DNA of 45,289 nucleotides from an uncultured Clostridia bacterium. Its GTDB lineage: Bacteria > Bacillota > Clostridia > Peptostreptococcales > Anaerovoracaceae. The notes below the pieces were generated by a model, which worked only from the letters and a program-made list of their open reading frames with translations, was not told the DNA's origin and ran no database searches. Within the stretch, counting starts at the first letter, position 1, and each line of letters begins with the position of its first letter. The stretch is from contig CAMENZ010000011.1 in NCBI GenBank assembly GCA_945928865.1, positions 1-45,289 of the forward strand. The letters are read 5' to 3'. Shown here in pieces: positions 7,386 to 15,895 of this stretch. The position numbers and the translations under genes were made by a program.

Positions 7386-7937
7386 ATGGTTAAGAGTATG
7401 ATTGATTCTGAGAAGGATAGTATTTTAATGGTAGCGGATTTAATGTCTTTGGCTGCTAAAACTTCTCCTAAAGGTAGCGGTAAAGATACGGTGGAAGCTG
7501 TAGTGGTGACGGGAGAAGATAAGGACGCTCTTAGAGATAAGATGCTGGCAATGGCTGACTCTACCGGAATTACTATTTTTGCGAGAGATAGTAAGAATGT
7601 TGATAAAAGTGAAGCGGTGGTAATAATAGGATGTAAATCCAGACCTTTTGGTCTTAATTGCAGTATGTGCGGTTTTGAAAATTGTACTAAGATGAGAGAA
7701 GCCGGTTCTAATTGCGTATTCAATATTACAGATTTAGGAATCGCTGTGGGTTCTGCTGTTTCCGTTGCTATGGATCATAGGGTGGATAACAGGGTCATGT
7801 ATACTGTGGGAAGAAGTGCTCTACGCTTAGGTTTGCTATCTGATGAAGTGAAGGTTTGTTGGGGTATTCCTCTTAGTGCTTATTCAAAGGATATTTATTT
7901 TGATAGAGCTAAGGGTATGCAGGTGAATTTGGATTAA
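7386..7937 (+). CDS. DUF2148 ferredoxin-domain protein
   Basis: A 183-residue cytoplasmic protein. The segment GCKSRPFGLNCSMCGFENC contains four cysteines in a C-x8-C-x2-C-x4-C pattern, as in DUF2148 proteins, where they are thought to bind an iron-sulfur cluster. The remainder is rich in Ala, Val and Gly with no catalytic motif I recognise. ATG 7386 is chosen because GGAGGA lies 6 nt upstream; an in-frame ATG at 7359 lacks a site. The gene precedes the signalling cluster by 36 bp on the same strand, so read-through is possible. Its function is unknown in the family; a redox role is an inference from the cysteines. Confidence 0.7.
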   Translation: MVKSMIDSEKDSILMVADLMSLAAKTSPKGSGKDTVEAVVVTGEDKDALRDKMLAMADSTGITIFARDSKNVDKSEAVVIIGCKSRPFGLNCSMCGFENCTKMREAGSNCVFNITDLGIAVGSAVSVAMDHRVDNRVMYTVGRSALRLGLLSDEVKVCWGIPLSAYSKDIYFDRAKGMQVNLD

Positions 7938-7973
7938 GTGGTTTAGATGGTGTTTGTATAAGATAGGAGTCTT

Positions 7974-9659
7974 ATGATGGAAAGGGATTCGATTTTAGAA
8001 TCGAGAGAGTTTAGAAATGCGATAAAGAGTATAGTGATTTACTATGCTTGTTTTAGCGTGTTTTCTCTTTTTAATTCTAAGATTATTCCTGATTATTTCT
8101 TATTTAAAGGCTTTAACAATATTTATTTATTAACTTTATCTGTGGGGCTTACCATTCATTATTCCGATATAGTCCTAGATATGGGTAGGACAAAATCCAT
8201 GCTTATGGGAGTTGCTCATCAAATGATATTTTGGAGCTTATTACAGGGAGCTAAATATTATGCTTTTATAAATTCTCCTATAGTTTCAAGGCATGTATGG
8301 TATTTATATTATGTTCCGGTGCTTTTAATTCCTATGTTTTCATTTTATGCGGCTTTTTTTGTAGGTGATTATAAAAAACAACCTATTCCTAAAAGGCTTA
8401 AATTAGTGTGGGTTATTACAATGTTTTTTTTAATACTTGTATTGACAAATGATTTGCATGGAAAAGTTTTTATTTTTAAAAATGGATTAGAGGATTGGGA
8501 GAACTCTTTTAGTTATGGGCTAAGTTATTATATAGTAATGGGTTGGCAGTATATTTTATATACAGCAGCCTTAGTTACTATGTTTATAAAATGCAGACTA
8601 TCAGTAGTTAAAAAACTGGCATGGGTGCCGATAATTCCCATAGGTATAGGTAGTATAACTTTGATATTGTTAATGACCGGAGATGTAGATGTGCAGGGAG
8701 AAAGTTTGTTTCAATTTACTGAAGTATCCTGCATGATGTCAGCTTTGTTTTGGGAGTGTTGTATTCAAATTGGATTGATTCCAACGAATAAGGCTTACGG
8801 CAAGCTGATGAAGATAACTTCTTTGGCAGCTCAGATAGCAGATTATGATGGTAAAACCGTATATAGATCACCTAAAGCCTATTATTTAAGAGCGGAACAG
8901 TTTGGTAAGGAACTTAATTTAACTAAGGATTTTAATACTATTATTCATTGTATTAAAATTCCCGGCGGTTATGGAGTTTGGCAAGATGATGTAGAAAAGT
9001 TAAATAAAATCAATAGAGAATTGGCAGAAGTTAAAGAGAGACTTTCTGAAGAGGTAGAGCTTATACGATTAGAAAATGATTTAAAAGAAAAAAGGGCTAA
9101 AATTCGTCAGAGAACTAGAGTTTACGATGTTATAGCGGTAGAAACAATAAATGAATCTACTAAAATAAATGAATTAGCTATTGAGGCAGAAAAAAATCCT
9201 GAAATTTTTAATAAAAATATGGAAACGATATGTTTCTTAGGGGTTTATATTAAGCGCTATGCTAATCTTCGTTTAATGGCAGCTAACAATCAAACCATAA
9301 GTTCTGTAGAATTAGGTTTATCTATTAGAGAAAGCCTTAGGCATTTAGCTAATATGGGAATCCCTTGTGACTATATGACAAAGGTTGAAGAGACAAAGGT
9401 GCCGGCTAAGCGGATTTTGAAATGCTATCAGACCTTTCAAGAGCTTATAGAGGAAGATTTGGGAAATCTTAAGGGACTATATGTAGCTAGTATAAAGAAG
9501 AGAGATATTTTAGTTAGAATGGTTCTGGAAGGAGCAAAAATTCCTGTAAATTCTTCTAGGGAGAGACTTCTTAAGGAAGAAGGAATTTTATTCAAAGTTG
9601 ATTGGGATGAAGGAACAACCTTTGTTACTATGAACTTAGGAGAGGGGGAAGAGCTATGA
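7974..9659 (+). CDS. Multi-pass sensor protein with degenerate kinase region (pseudo-kinase partner)
   Basis: A 561-residue protein. Residues 1-270 hold about seven or eight hydrophobic segments, like the N-terminal 7TM sensor of some histidine kinases. A coiled coil (about 335-375) follows, then a C-terminal region where the expected H-box histidine is absent: the position reads RVYDVIAVE, with Tyr where LHD-type kinases have His. No clear N, G1 or G2 boxes of an ATPase domain are visible. Its stop overlaps the start of the next gene, a true histidine kinase (ATGA), so the two are co-translated. Inference: it is a membrane sensor that modulates the downstream kinase. It could also be a divergent kinase whose motifs I cannot see. 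Confidence 0.6.
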   Translation: MMERDSILESREFRNAIKSIVIYYACFSVFSLFNSKIIPDYFLFKGFNNIYLLTLSVGLTIHYSDIVLDMGRTKSMLMGVAHQMIFWSLLQGAKYYAFINSPIVSRHVWYLYYVPVLLIPMFSFYAAFFVGDYKKQPIPKRLKLVWVITMFFLILVLTNDLHGKVFIFKNGLEDWENSFSYGLSYYIVMGWQYILYTAALVTMFIKCRLSVVKKLAWVPIIPIGIGSITLILLMTGDVDVQGESLFQFTEVSCMMSALFWECCIQIGLIPTNKAYGKLMKITSLAAQIADYDGKTVYRSPKAYYLRAEQFGKELNLTKDFNTIIHCIKIPGGYGVWQDDVEKLNKINRELAEVKERLSEEVELIRLENDLKEKRAKIRQRTRVYDVIAVETINESTKINELAIEAEKNPEIFNKNMETICFLGVYIKRYANLRLMAANNQTISSVELGLSIRESLRHLANMGIPCDYMTKVEETKVPAKRILKCYQTFQELIEEDLGNLKGLYVASIKKRDILVRMVLEGAKIPVNSSRERLLKEEGILFKVDWDEGTTFVTMNLGEGEEL

Positions 9660-10915
9660 GGTTTTGTGAAGTATCTTCCTCTGTAATGAGTTTACTTACC
9701 ATGTGGATGCAGATTGTTTTGGTAGCTAATATTTGGAATGTATTTTTTTCTTTTAAGCAGAAAAAATTATCTTATATAGTGGTTGCCTTTATTACTTTAA
9801 TTTTAGCTTTTTTTGGAAAACAATTATTGAGTTATGCAAATATAAATCCTAGGCATACTATTTCTGAAGAAGGAGTACAATTTTTAATATGTCAACCTCT
9901 TAGTTTGTGGGCTTTATTTTTCGTTGGAATAAGTGTTCTTACGGCGATAAATATAGCTTTGAATTTAGAGTGGAAGGAAAACCATGTTACACCTATGTCC
10001 ATTAAATATTGTGGGGATAGGCTTCCGGTAGGACTTTGTTATTGGAAGGATAATGGCAGACTGATTTTTTCTAATATAAAAATGAATTCTCTTTGCTATG
10101 AAATAACAGGAGAACCTCTTCTCAATGGAAATTTGTTTTATGATAAGGTTTTTGGAGAGAGAATATCTCTATCTAATGGGAGTATATGGAATTTTCAACA
10201 TAAATTACTTATTATGGATGGAGAAACCATACATGAGTTAGTGGCTTATAATATGACTAAGCTCTATAGAAAAAAAGAAAGTTTGGAAAAATCCATGGTG
10301 GAAATTAGACGAATGAATAATGCGTTGAGAGAGTATAATATGAATATTGATGATACTGTTAGAAAAGAAGAAATTCTTAAAGCAAAGATGAATATTCACG
10401 ATGAGATGAATCATCAAATTTTAGCTACTACTGCTATAAAATCTGAAGATATAACAAAGACGGAGAGAAAAGAGATTTTAGATTTATGGAAACAAAATGC
10501 AGTTATGTTATGCAGAGAAGCCTATAAAAGCAACCCAAATTCGGATTTAGAATATTTAAAGTCTTTAGGCGATATGCTAGGTATCAAGATTTCCGTAGAA
10601 AAGGAAGTCTTGGAAAAGCTTTCCTTAAAAGAACAGCAGTTATTTTTTATTTCTGCTAGAGAGGCATTAGCTAATGGTGCTAAACATTCTAAGGCAAAGA
10701 ATATGTATGTTTTTATAGAGGAGGAAGAGTCTGTAAAGAAAATAATTTTTCAGACCGATGGATTAATTCCTGTAGGAAAAATTAGAGAAGGTGGCGGTCT
10801 TTCAAATCTTAGGAAGATAGTGGAATCAATAGGCGGAGAAATAGAAACCTGTGTATCAGATAATTTTAAGCTTATTGTGAAAATATTTAAGGAGGAAGGT
10901 TCCAATGAAATATAG
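9656..10915 (+). CDS. Membrane sensor histidine kinase (HisKA_3/NarX-like)
   Basis: A 419-residue kinase. Three hydrophobic segments lie in the first 105 residues, a PAS-like region spans about 112-205 (PVGLCYWKDNGRLIFSN), and a short coiled coil follows. The phosphoacceptor region is NIHDEMNH with His248 as the likely site. The ATPase domain has an N-box (EALANGAKHS) and a G-box (GGGLSNL). ATG 9656 overlaps the stop of the kinase-like gene, and the 3' end overlaps the response regulator by 11 nt. It should phosphorylate that LuxR-type regulator. The signal is unknown. Confidence 0.8.
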   Translation: MRFCEVSSSVMSLLTMWMQIVLVANIWNVFFSFKQKKLSYIVVAFITLILAFFGKQLLSYANINPRHTISEEGVQFLICQPLSLWALFFVGISVLTAINIALNLEWKENHVTPMSIKYCGDRLPVGLCYWKDNGRLIFSNIKMNSLCYEITGEPLLNGNLFYDKVFGERISLSNGSIWNFQHKLLIMDGETIHELVAYNMTKLYRKKESLEKSMVEIRRMNNALREYNMNIDDTVRKEEILKAKMNIHDEMNHQILATTAIKSEDITKTERKEILDLWKQNAVMLCREAYKSNPNSDLEYLKSLGDMLGIKISVEKEVLEKLSLKEQQLFFISAREALANGAKHSKAKNMYVFIEEEESVKKIIFQTDGLIPVGKIREGGGLSNLRKIVESIGGEIETCVSDNFKLIVKIFKEEGSNEI

Positions 10916-11528
10916 AGTGTTGATAGTAGAAGATCAGGAGATGCCGAAGCAATTATTTGAAATATTTATAAATTCCCAAGAGGAGTATGAACATGCCTTT
11001 TCTATTCCTAATGCGAAGTTGGCTTTATCTATATGTGAAAACAATAAAATAGATCTAATTTTAATGGATGTTATGACAGAAATGGGAAACAGCGGATTAG
11101 ATGCGGCAGAAGAAATAAAAAAGCAATTTCCTGAAATCAAAATAATAATAGTTACATCTATGCCTGAATATACTTGGCTTAAAAGGGCTAAGGAAATAGG
11201 TGTGGATTCTTTTTGGTATAAGGATGGTAAGAAGGATGATATTTTAGATGTTATGGGAAGGACTATGGCAGGGGAAAGTATTTATCCTGATACTACGCCT
11301 TTGGTTACTGTAGGAAATTGTAACAATCATGAATTTACAGAGCGAGAATTGGATATTTTGAAAGAGCTTACTACGGGAGGGAGCAACTTAGATATAGCGG
11401 AAGCATTGCATATATCTCCCAGCACAGTAAAGTTTCATGTTCAAAATCTCTTAGAAAAAACCGGATTTAAAACGAGAACCGAGTTAGCATCAGAAGCAAG
11501 AAGTTTAGGAATAGTGATTAAATCATAA
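10905..11528 (+). CDS. NarL/LuxR-family response regulator
   Basis: A 207-residue regulator. The receiver domain (1-120) has the acidic pair ED at 9-10, the phosphoacceptor Asp55 in LILMDVM, and the conserved Lys in FWYKDG. The LuxR/GerE helix-turn-helix (about 142-205) contains FTERELDILKELTTG and ISPSTVKFHVQNLLEKTG. The ribosome site AAGGAGGAAGG lies inside the kinase gene, and the reading frames overlap by 11 nt. It pairs with the upstream kinase. The adjacent diguanylate cyclase gene 66 bp downstream is a likely target or co-member. Confidence 0.9.
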   Translation: MKYRVLIVEDQEMPKQLFEIFINSQEEYEHAFSIPNAKLALSICENNKIDLILMDVMTEMGNSGLDAAEEIKKQFPEIKIIIVTSMPEYTWLKRAKEIGVDSFWYKDGKKDDILDVMGRTMAGESIYPDTTPLVTVGNCNNHEFTERELDILKELTTGGSNLDIAEALHISPSTVKFHVQNLLEKTGFKTRTELASEARSLGIVIKS

Positions 11529-11606
11529 ATTAAAACTTGAAATACAATAGAAAACTTAAATAAAACATAACAGGCCGATTAAGGAAAATTAAGTTTGGTG
11601 ATAAAA

Positions 11607-14603
11607 ATGGGACAGACAAGTTTTGAAAATTTCATAATAAAAAGGTTAGGCTTTTTAATCTGTATAATATTGGTTATTTTTGTGACTTCCGGTTGTATTG
11701 GTGTGGAAAGAGCTGTAACGAAAGAAAATGTAAAAATAAAAGAAGATATTACTATGTGGGTATATCCTTTAGGACATTTGGTAAATCGAGATACGCAGGA
11801 AGAAATTCTAAAGGAATTTTATAAAAAATATCCTGAAATTCATGTTGATGTGGAGTTTTTGGATTATACCACAGGTGATGAAATGGTTGAAGCCGCAATT
11901 TTAGAGGGTACAGCTCCTGATATAATTATGGAAGGACCGGAAAGGATTGTGGCGAATTGGGCTAAAAAAGGTTATATGGCTGATATTTCTGATCTTTGGA
12001 ATGATCAACTTAAAGCTAATATAGATTCTCAGATTGGTTCTGCTGTGGAAATAGCATGTAAAAATGAAGAGGATATATATTATGAATATCCATTAGCTGC
12101 TACAGCCCATTGTATGGCTATAAATTATGATGTTTTTGAGAAAGCGGGAGCGCTTAAGTTTTTGGATTTAAAGCATAGAACGTGGACGGTAGAGGGTTTT
12201 CAAAAAGCTTGTAAGGTGATAAAAGAGTCGGGGCTGGTAAAAAGTCCGGGTGTTATTTACTGTGGTGGACAGGCAGGAGATCAAGGAACAAGGGCGTTAG
12301 TTACAAATTTTTATGGTAGTTCCTTCACTAATAAATTACATACTAAATATACTATTGATGATCATAAGGGTATAAAGGCTTTAAAAACTTTGAAAAAAAT
12401 GACAGAAGAAGGGCTTTTGAGTTATAACTCAAGAATTCAAGGATTGGAAGAAATCAATATGTTTGCGAATCAGCAAACTGCTATGACTTTTGCGTGGAAT
12501 TCTTCAAATGAAGAAGTTTATGTTAAAGACATAGATTTCAAGCCGTACACTATGGCATTTCCCACTGATACAGGGAAACCTTCTCTTTGCAGCGGAATTT
12601 GGGGATTTGGAATCATAGATAAGGGTTCAGAAGCGAAGATAAAGGCTGCGAAAACTTTTATAAAGTTTCTTTGTGATGATCCGGTACAAGGTTCCAAAAC
12701 TGTTGTAGCTTCTCATGTTTTTCCTGTTAGAAGTAGCCAAAGGAATGCATATAAGGATACAAAACATGAAGCAAAAATGAAACCTTATCAGGAAATGATG
12801 AAATATGTTTCTGATTATTATAATATTACACCCGGTTGGGGATTCCAGAGAACTTTGTGGTGGTCTATGTTACAACAAATTTTTTCCGGAAGTAGTGAGG
12901 TGGAACATGCTGCACACAAGTATGTGAATCTGGCTAATGATGTGGCATTAGATTATCGAAAGTTAAATATTTTAAGACCTGCGGAATCAAAATCTGCCAA
13001 TAGAGTACTGTTTATAAGTTCTTATTCCATTAGTTATCCATCGATTGAGGAACAAATTGATGGAATAAGAAGTGGATTGGGTGAAGATGCTTATTTACAT
13101 TGTGAGTTTATGGACTCTACTTCGGCTAATGGTATTGAATATGAAAAAGATTTTTATGAATATATAAAAGCAAAATATGAAAGAATTGGTGGTGTAGGAG
13201 TTGTAATTTTAGGTGGGGATAATGCTTTGCAAATGGCTATAAGGTATCAAGATGGATTTTTTGGCAATAAAAAGTTAGTTTATGAAGCTATAAATAGCCG
13301 AAATTTGATAGACTTAGCAGAATCTTTAGAAATGAAAGGTATTATTACCACTAACACCGTTGCCGAAAATTTAGCATTAGCTAAGAAGTTGAATCCTGAG
13401 GCTAAGAAAGTTTGTGTAATTTTTGATGATACTCCCACAGGATTGGCACTGAGTGCTACAGCCTTGGCTGTAAAAAAGGAATATGAGCCTATAGAAATAG
13501 AACTCTTTAATACTTCTTTACATACTAAAGAAGAAATTATAGAGCACTGTGCCGGCTTAAGTTTTAATGAAGTAACTCTGTGTATGCTTTTTACAAAGGA
13601 TTCTCAAGGCAATGTTTATAGATATGACCAAGCTGTTAAGCTAATTTCTGAAAATTGTAAAGGACCAGTGCTTACTTTATCTTGGATGGGGCATGGAAGT
13701 TTAGGCTCAATATCCATAGACAATATGCTTTTAGGTAAAAAGGTAGGACAGCTAGCAGAAAAAGTGTTAAATAGGGAACCTATTGATAGTACTAATTATG
13801 AAGGAAGCACTTTCGTAGGCAAGGCATATTTTGATGCGGAAGTTATGAATAATCATCATATAGATAAAAATAAGCTTCCTAGTTCGGCTATTTATTATAA
13901 TGATATAGATGAAAGTACCAGATTGATGTTAGTAATTGTAGCTTTGTTCTTTATAGCTCTCTTTATGAGTTTATTAGTTAGATGGTATCATCAGGCGAGT
14001 GTGATAAGTAAGAAAAGGGCAGGGTTGTTAAAAGAAAAAAGCGATATTTTGAAAACTCAAGCTCATATTGATGCCCTGACAGGATTGGGAAACAGAAGGC
14101 TGTTGGATTTAGAACTTAGTAAGAGCTTAGTTTCTGATAGAAAATTTTCACTTTTTCTCATGGATGTGGATCATTTTAAGGAAATTAATGATAATTTTGG
14201 ACATTTAATAGGAGATGTTATTTTAAAAGAGGTGGGCAGGAGATTGGGTTCTATTCAAGAGAAAACTTTCGTGCCTTATAGATATGGGGGAGATGAATTT
14301 GCTATGATTTACTTCCATAGAGAAGATGGAGGAATTGATTGTACTATTGATTCTAAGATGGCAGAGGTTTTGGCTTTGTTTGAAGAAGAATTTTGTGTAG
14401 ATGATATAAATGTAAAGGTAAGTGTTAGTATAGGAAGCGTAGATTTTCCAGAAGATGCAGAAGATGAAAAGACTTTAATAAAGAAGGCAGATGAGGCGCT
14501 ATATTTCACAAAGAAAAATGGCAGAAATGGAGCTACACGCTTCAAAAATATTCCGCCGGATGGCATAGGTATTGAGTTTTTAGATGAAATAAGGTGGTTA
14601 TAG
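11607..14603 (+). CDS. Membrane diguanylate cyclase with two periplasmic-binding domains
   Basis: About 998 residues in three modules. The signal peptide has a lipobox (TSGC, Cys30). Residues 45-430 resemble an extracellular solute-binding protein of ABC sugar systems. Residues 465-745 resemble the ABC_sub_bind family (VLFISSYSISYPS start). A transmembrane segment at about 772-793 is followed by a cytoplasmic GGDEF domain with the intact motif at 894-898, so it probably makes cyclic di-GMP. No RxxD inhibitory I-site stands at the expected position before GGDEF. GGTGAT lies 4 nt before ATG 11607; upstream TTG 11595 and GTG 11598 are weaker starts. Inference: it reports binding of one or two extracellular ligands as cyclic di-GMP, probably within the same circuit as the adjacent two-component genes. 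Confidence 0.8.
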   Translation: MGQTSFENFIIKRLGFLICIILVIFVTSGCIGVERAVTKENVKIKEDITMWVYPLGHLVNRDTQEEILKEFYKKYPEIHVDVEFLDYTTGDEMVEAAILEGTAPDIIMEGPERIVANWAKKGYMADISDLWNDQLKANIDSQIGSAVEIACKNEEDIYYEYPLAATAHCMAINYDVFEKAGALKFLDLKHRTWTVEGFQKACKVIKESGLVKSPGVIYCGGQAGDQGTRALVTNFYGSSFTNKLHTKYTIDDHKGIKALKTLKKMTEEGLLSYNSRIQGLEEINMFANQQTAMTFAWNSSNEEVYVKDIDFKPYTMAFPTDTGKPSLCSGIWGFGIIDKGSEAKIKAAKTFIKFLCDDPVQGSKTVVASHVFPVRSSQRNAYKDTKHEAKMKPYQEMMKYVSDYYNITPGWGFQRTLWWSMLQQIFSGSSEVEHAAHKYVNLANDVALDYRKLNILRPAESKSANRVLFISSYSISYPSIEEQIDGIRSGLGEDAYLHCEFMDSTSANGIEYEKDFYEYIKAKYERIGGVGVVILGGDNALQMAIRYQDGFFGNKKLVYEAINSRNLIDLAESLEMKGIITTNTVAENLALAKKLNPEAKKVCVIFDDTPTGLALSATALAVKKEYEPIEIELFNTSLHTKEEIIEHCAGLSFNEVTLCMLFTKDSQGNVYRYDQAVKLISENCKGPVLTLSWMGHGSLGSISIDNMLLGKKVGQLAEKVLNREPIDSTNYEGSTFVGKAYFDAEVMNNHHIDKNKLPSSAIYYNDIDESTRLMLVIVALFFIALFMSLLVRWYHQASVISKKRAGLLKEKSDILKTQAHIDALTGLGNRRLLDLELSKSLVSDRKFSLFLMDVDHFKEINDNFGHLIGDVILKEVGRRLGSIQEKTFVPYRYGGDEFAMIYFHREDGGIDCTIDSKMAEVLALFEEEFCVDDINVKVSVSIGSVDFPEDAEDEKTLIKKADEALYFTKKNGRNGATRFKNIPPDGIGIEFLDEIRWL

Positions 14604-14686
14604 TAAAATATTGTAATAAAATTTGCAAAATATGATAAAAGAACCTTAAAATTTACCTATTTTAGCAAAATAAAACAAAAAAAGCC

Positions 14687-14714
14687 TTGCAATTGGTAGA
14701 TTTTGTTGTATAAT
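14687..14714 (+). promoter_or_regulatory. Promoter of the rpsF-ssb-rpsR operon
   Basis: TTGCAA (14687-14692) and TATAAT (14709-14714) are separated by 16 bp, with TG directly before the -10. It is one of the best promoter matches in the window and implies a 5' UTR of about 70 nt. Confidence 0.75.
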
Positions 14715-14720
14715 AGAAAG

Positions 14721-14764
14721 GCATGAGTATTCGTGCATCTCTGCGACAGTTAAAAAATTGTCGC
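14721..14764 (+). promoter_or_regulatory. Structured 5' leader of rpsF (possible S6:S18 autoregulatory RNA)
   Basis: Two hairpins sit between the promoter and the ribosome site: GCATGA/TCGTGC (14721-14736) with a 4-nt loop and GCGACA/TGTCGC (14743-14764). Leaders of rpsF operons in many bacteria bind the S6:S18 complex to repress the operon. The position fits, but I did not find the conserved CCG feature, so this is tentative. Confidence 0.4.
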
Positions 14765-14790
14765 CATATAGTCCACAGGGAGGTGAAAAA

Positions 14791-15078
14791 ATGATTAATT
14801 ATGAAGTTATGTTCATTATCAATCCTACTTTAGAAGATGAAAAGAAAGATGCTACAATCGAAACTGTTAAAGAAATCATTGCAGCTGATGGTGAAGTCGG
14901 AAAAGTAGAAGTAATGGGTCTTAGAAAACTTGCATATCCTATCCAGAAGAAGGAAGAAGGATACTATGTAGTAGTTGAATTTGCAGGTAATCCAACATTA
15001 CCTAAGGAACTTGACAGAAGACTCAGAATTTCTGACAATGTTATAAGACATCTCATCATCAACAAGGAAGAAAAATAA
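14791..15078 (+). CDS. rpsF: 30S ribosomal protein S6
   Basis: A 95-residue protein with the S6 start MINYEVMFIINPTLEDE, the KLAYPIQKKEEGYYV block and the DNVIRHLII ending. It binds 16S rRNA with S18 in the central domain of the small subunit. AGGGAGGTG lies 7 nt before ATG 14791, so an in-frame codon at 14758 is rejected. It is the first gene of the standard rpsF-ssb-rpsR operon. Confidence 0.97.
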   Translation: MINYEVMFIINPTLEDEKKDATIETVKEIIAADGEVGKVEVMGLRKLAYPIQKKEEGYYVVVEFAGNPTLPKELDRRLRISDNVIRHLIINKEEK

Positions 15079-15090
15079 GAGAGGTTTTAT

Positions 15091-15537
15091 ATGAACAATG
15101 TTGTACTAATCGGAAGATTAACCAGAGATCCAGATGTAAGATATGCGGCACAGTCCCAGATGGCGGTTTGTAGATTTACAATTGCTATTGATAGACCTAT
15201 GAGACAGGGAAATGGGGAGAAGCAGACAGATTTTCCAAGTATAGTTGTATTTGGTAAACAGGCTGAAAATTGTGAGAAGTTTCTTACTAAAGGCCTTTTA
15301 GTAGGTGTTCAGGGAAGAATTCAAACCGGAAGCTATACTAATAAGGATGGAGCAACTGTTTATACCACAGATGTCGTAGCAGACAGAGTAGAATTTCTAG
15401 AATGGAAGGATAAGGCTTCACAGGGACAGGGAGGATATAGACCTGCTGCACCTGTAAATTCTGCACCTATGGGTCAGGAGGAACCAAGCCAGATTCCTGA
15501 AGGGTTCTCTGCAATTGAAGAGGACATTCCGTTTTAA
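15091..15537 (+). CDS. ssb: Single-stranded DNA-binding protein
   Basis: A 148-residue SSB. The OB-fold N-terminal region (1-108) contains [25 protein letters not shown] and [17 protein letters not shown] flexible linker rich in Gln, Gly and Pro follows. The acidic tip EEDIPF at the end is the docking site for replication and repair partners. It lies 12 bp after rpsF and 20 bp before rpsR, the usual arrangement in Firmicutes. Confidence 0.97.
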   Translation: MNNVVLIGRLTRDPDVRYAAQSQMAVCRFTIAIDRPMRQGNGEKQTDFPSIVVFGKQAENCEKFLTKGLLVGVQGRIQTGSYTNKDGATVYTTDVVADRVEFLEWKDKASQGQGGYRPAAPVNSAPMGQEEPSQIPEGFSAIEEDIPF

Positions 15538-15557
15538 GTAGGAAGGAGATAAAAATC

Positions 15558-15794
15558 ATGATGGATAAAAGACGCGGCGGCGGCATGAGAAGAAAAAAAG
15601 TATGCCAGTTTTGCGCTGATAAAACAGAAACTATTGATTACAAGGATGTAGATAAGCTTAAGAGATACATCACTGAAAGAGGTAAGATTTTACCTAAGAG
15701 AATCACTGGTACATGTGCTATGCATCAGAGAGAAGTAACAACTGCTATTAAGAGAGCAAGAATAGTTGCATTACTTCCATATGTTGCAGACTAA
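15558..15794 (+). CDS. rpsR: 30S ribosomal protein S18
   Basis: A 78-residue basic protein with RRKKVCQFC, the [17 protein letters not shown] segment and [13 protein letters not shown], all typical of S18. The Cys residues (CQFC, GTC) suggest the zinc-binding paralog form found in some Firmicutes. GGAAGGAGAT precedes two adjacent ATGs (15558 and 15561), either of which may be used. It is the last gene of the operon before a hairpin. Confidence 0.96.
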   Translation: MMDKRRGGGMRRKKVCQFCADKTETIDYKDVDKLKRYITERGKILPKRITGTCAMHQREVTTAIKRARIVALLPYVAD

Positions 15795-15807
15795 TAAATA
15801 AAATGAA

Positions 15808-15831
15808 AAGGTGTAGCTTAGGCTACACCTT
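15808..15831 (+). terminator. Hairpin after rpsR
   Basis: AAGGTGTAGC and GCTACACCTT form a perfect 10-bp stem with a TTAG loop. The following sequence is only moderately T-rich, so termination may be partial. Confidence 0.6.
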
Positions 15832-15895
15832 CATTGTTTATATAGGCATTTTAATGCTTTACAAAGTTAAATTAACACTAAGGGGAGGGCAAAAT

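Noticed and set aside
7322-7723. 133-codon minus-strand frame over the DUF2148 gene
   Set aside because: It lies antisense to a gene with a strong ribosome site and conserved Cys motif; no support of its own.
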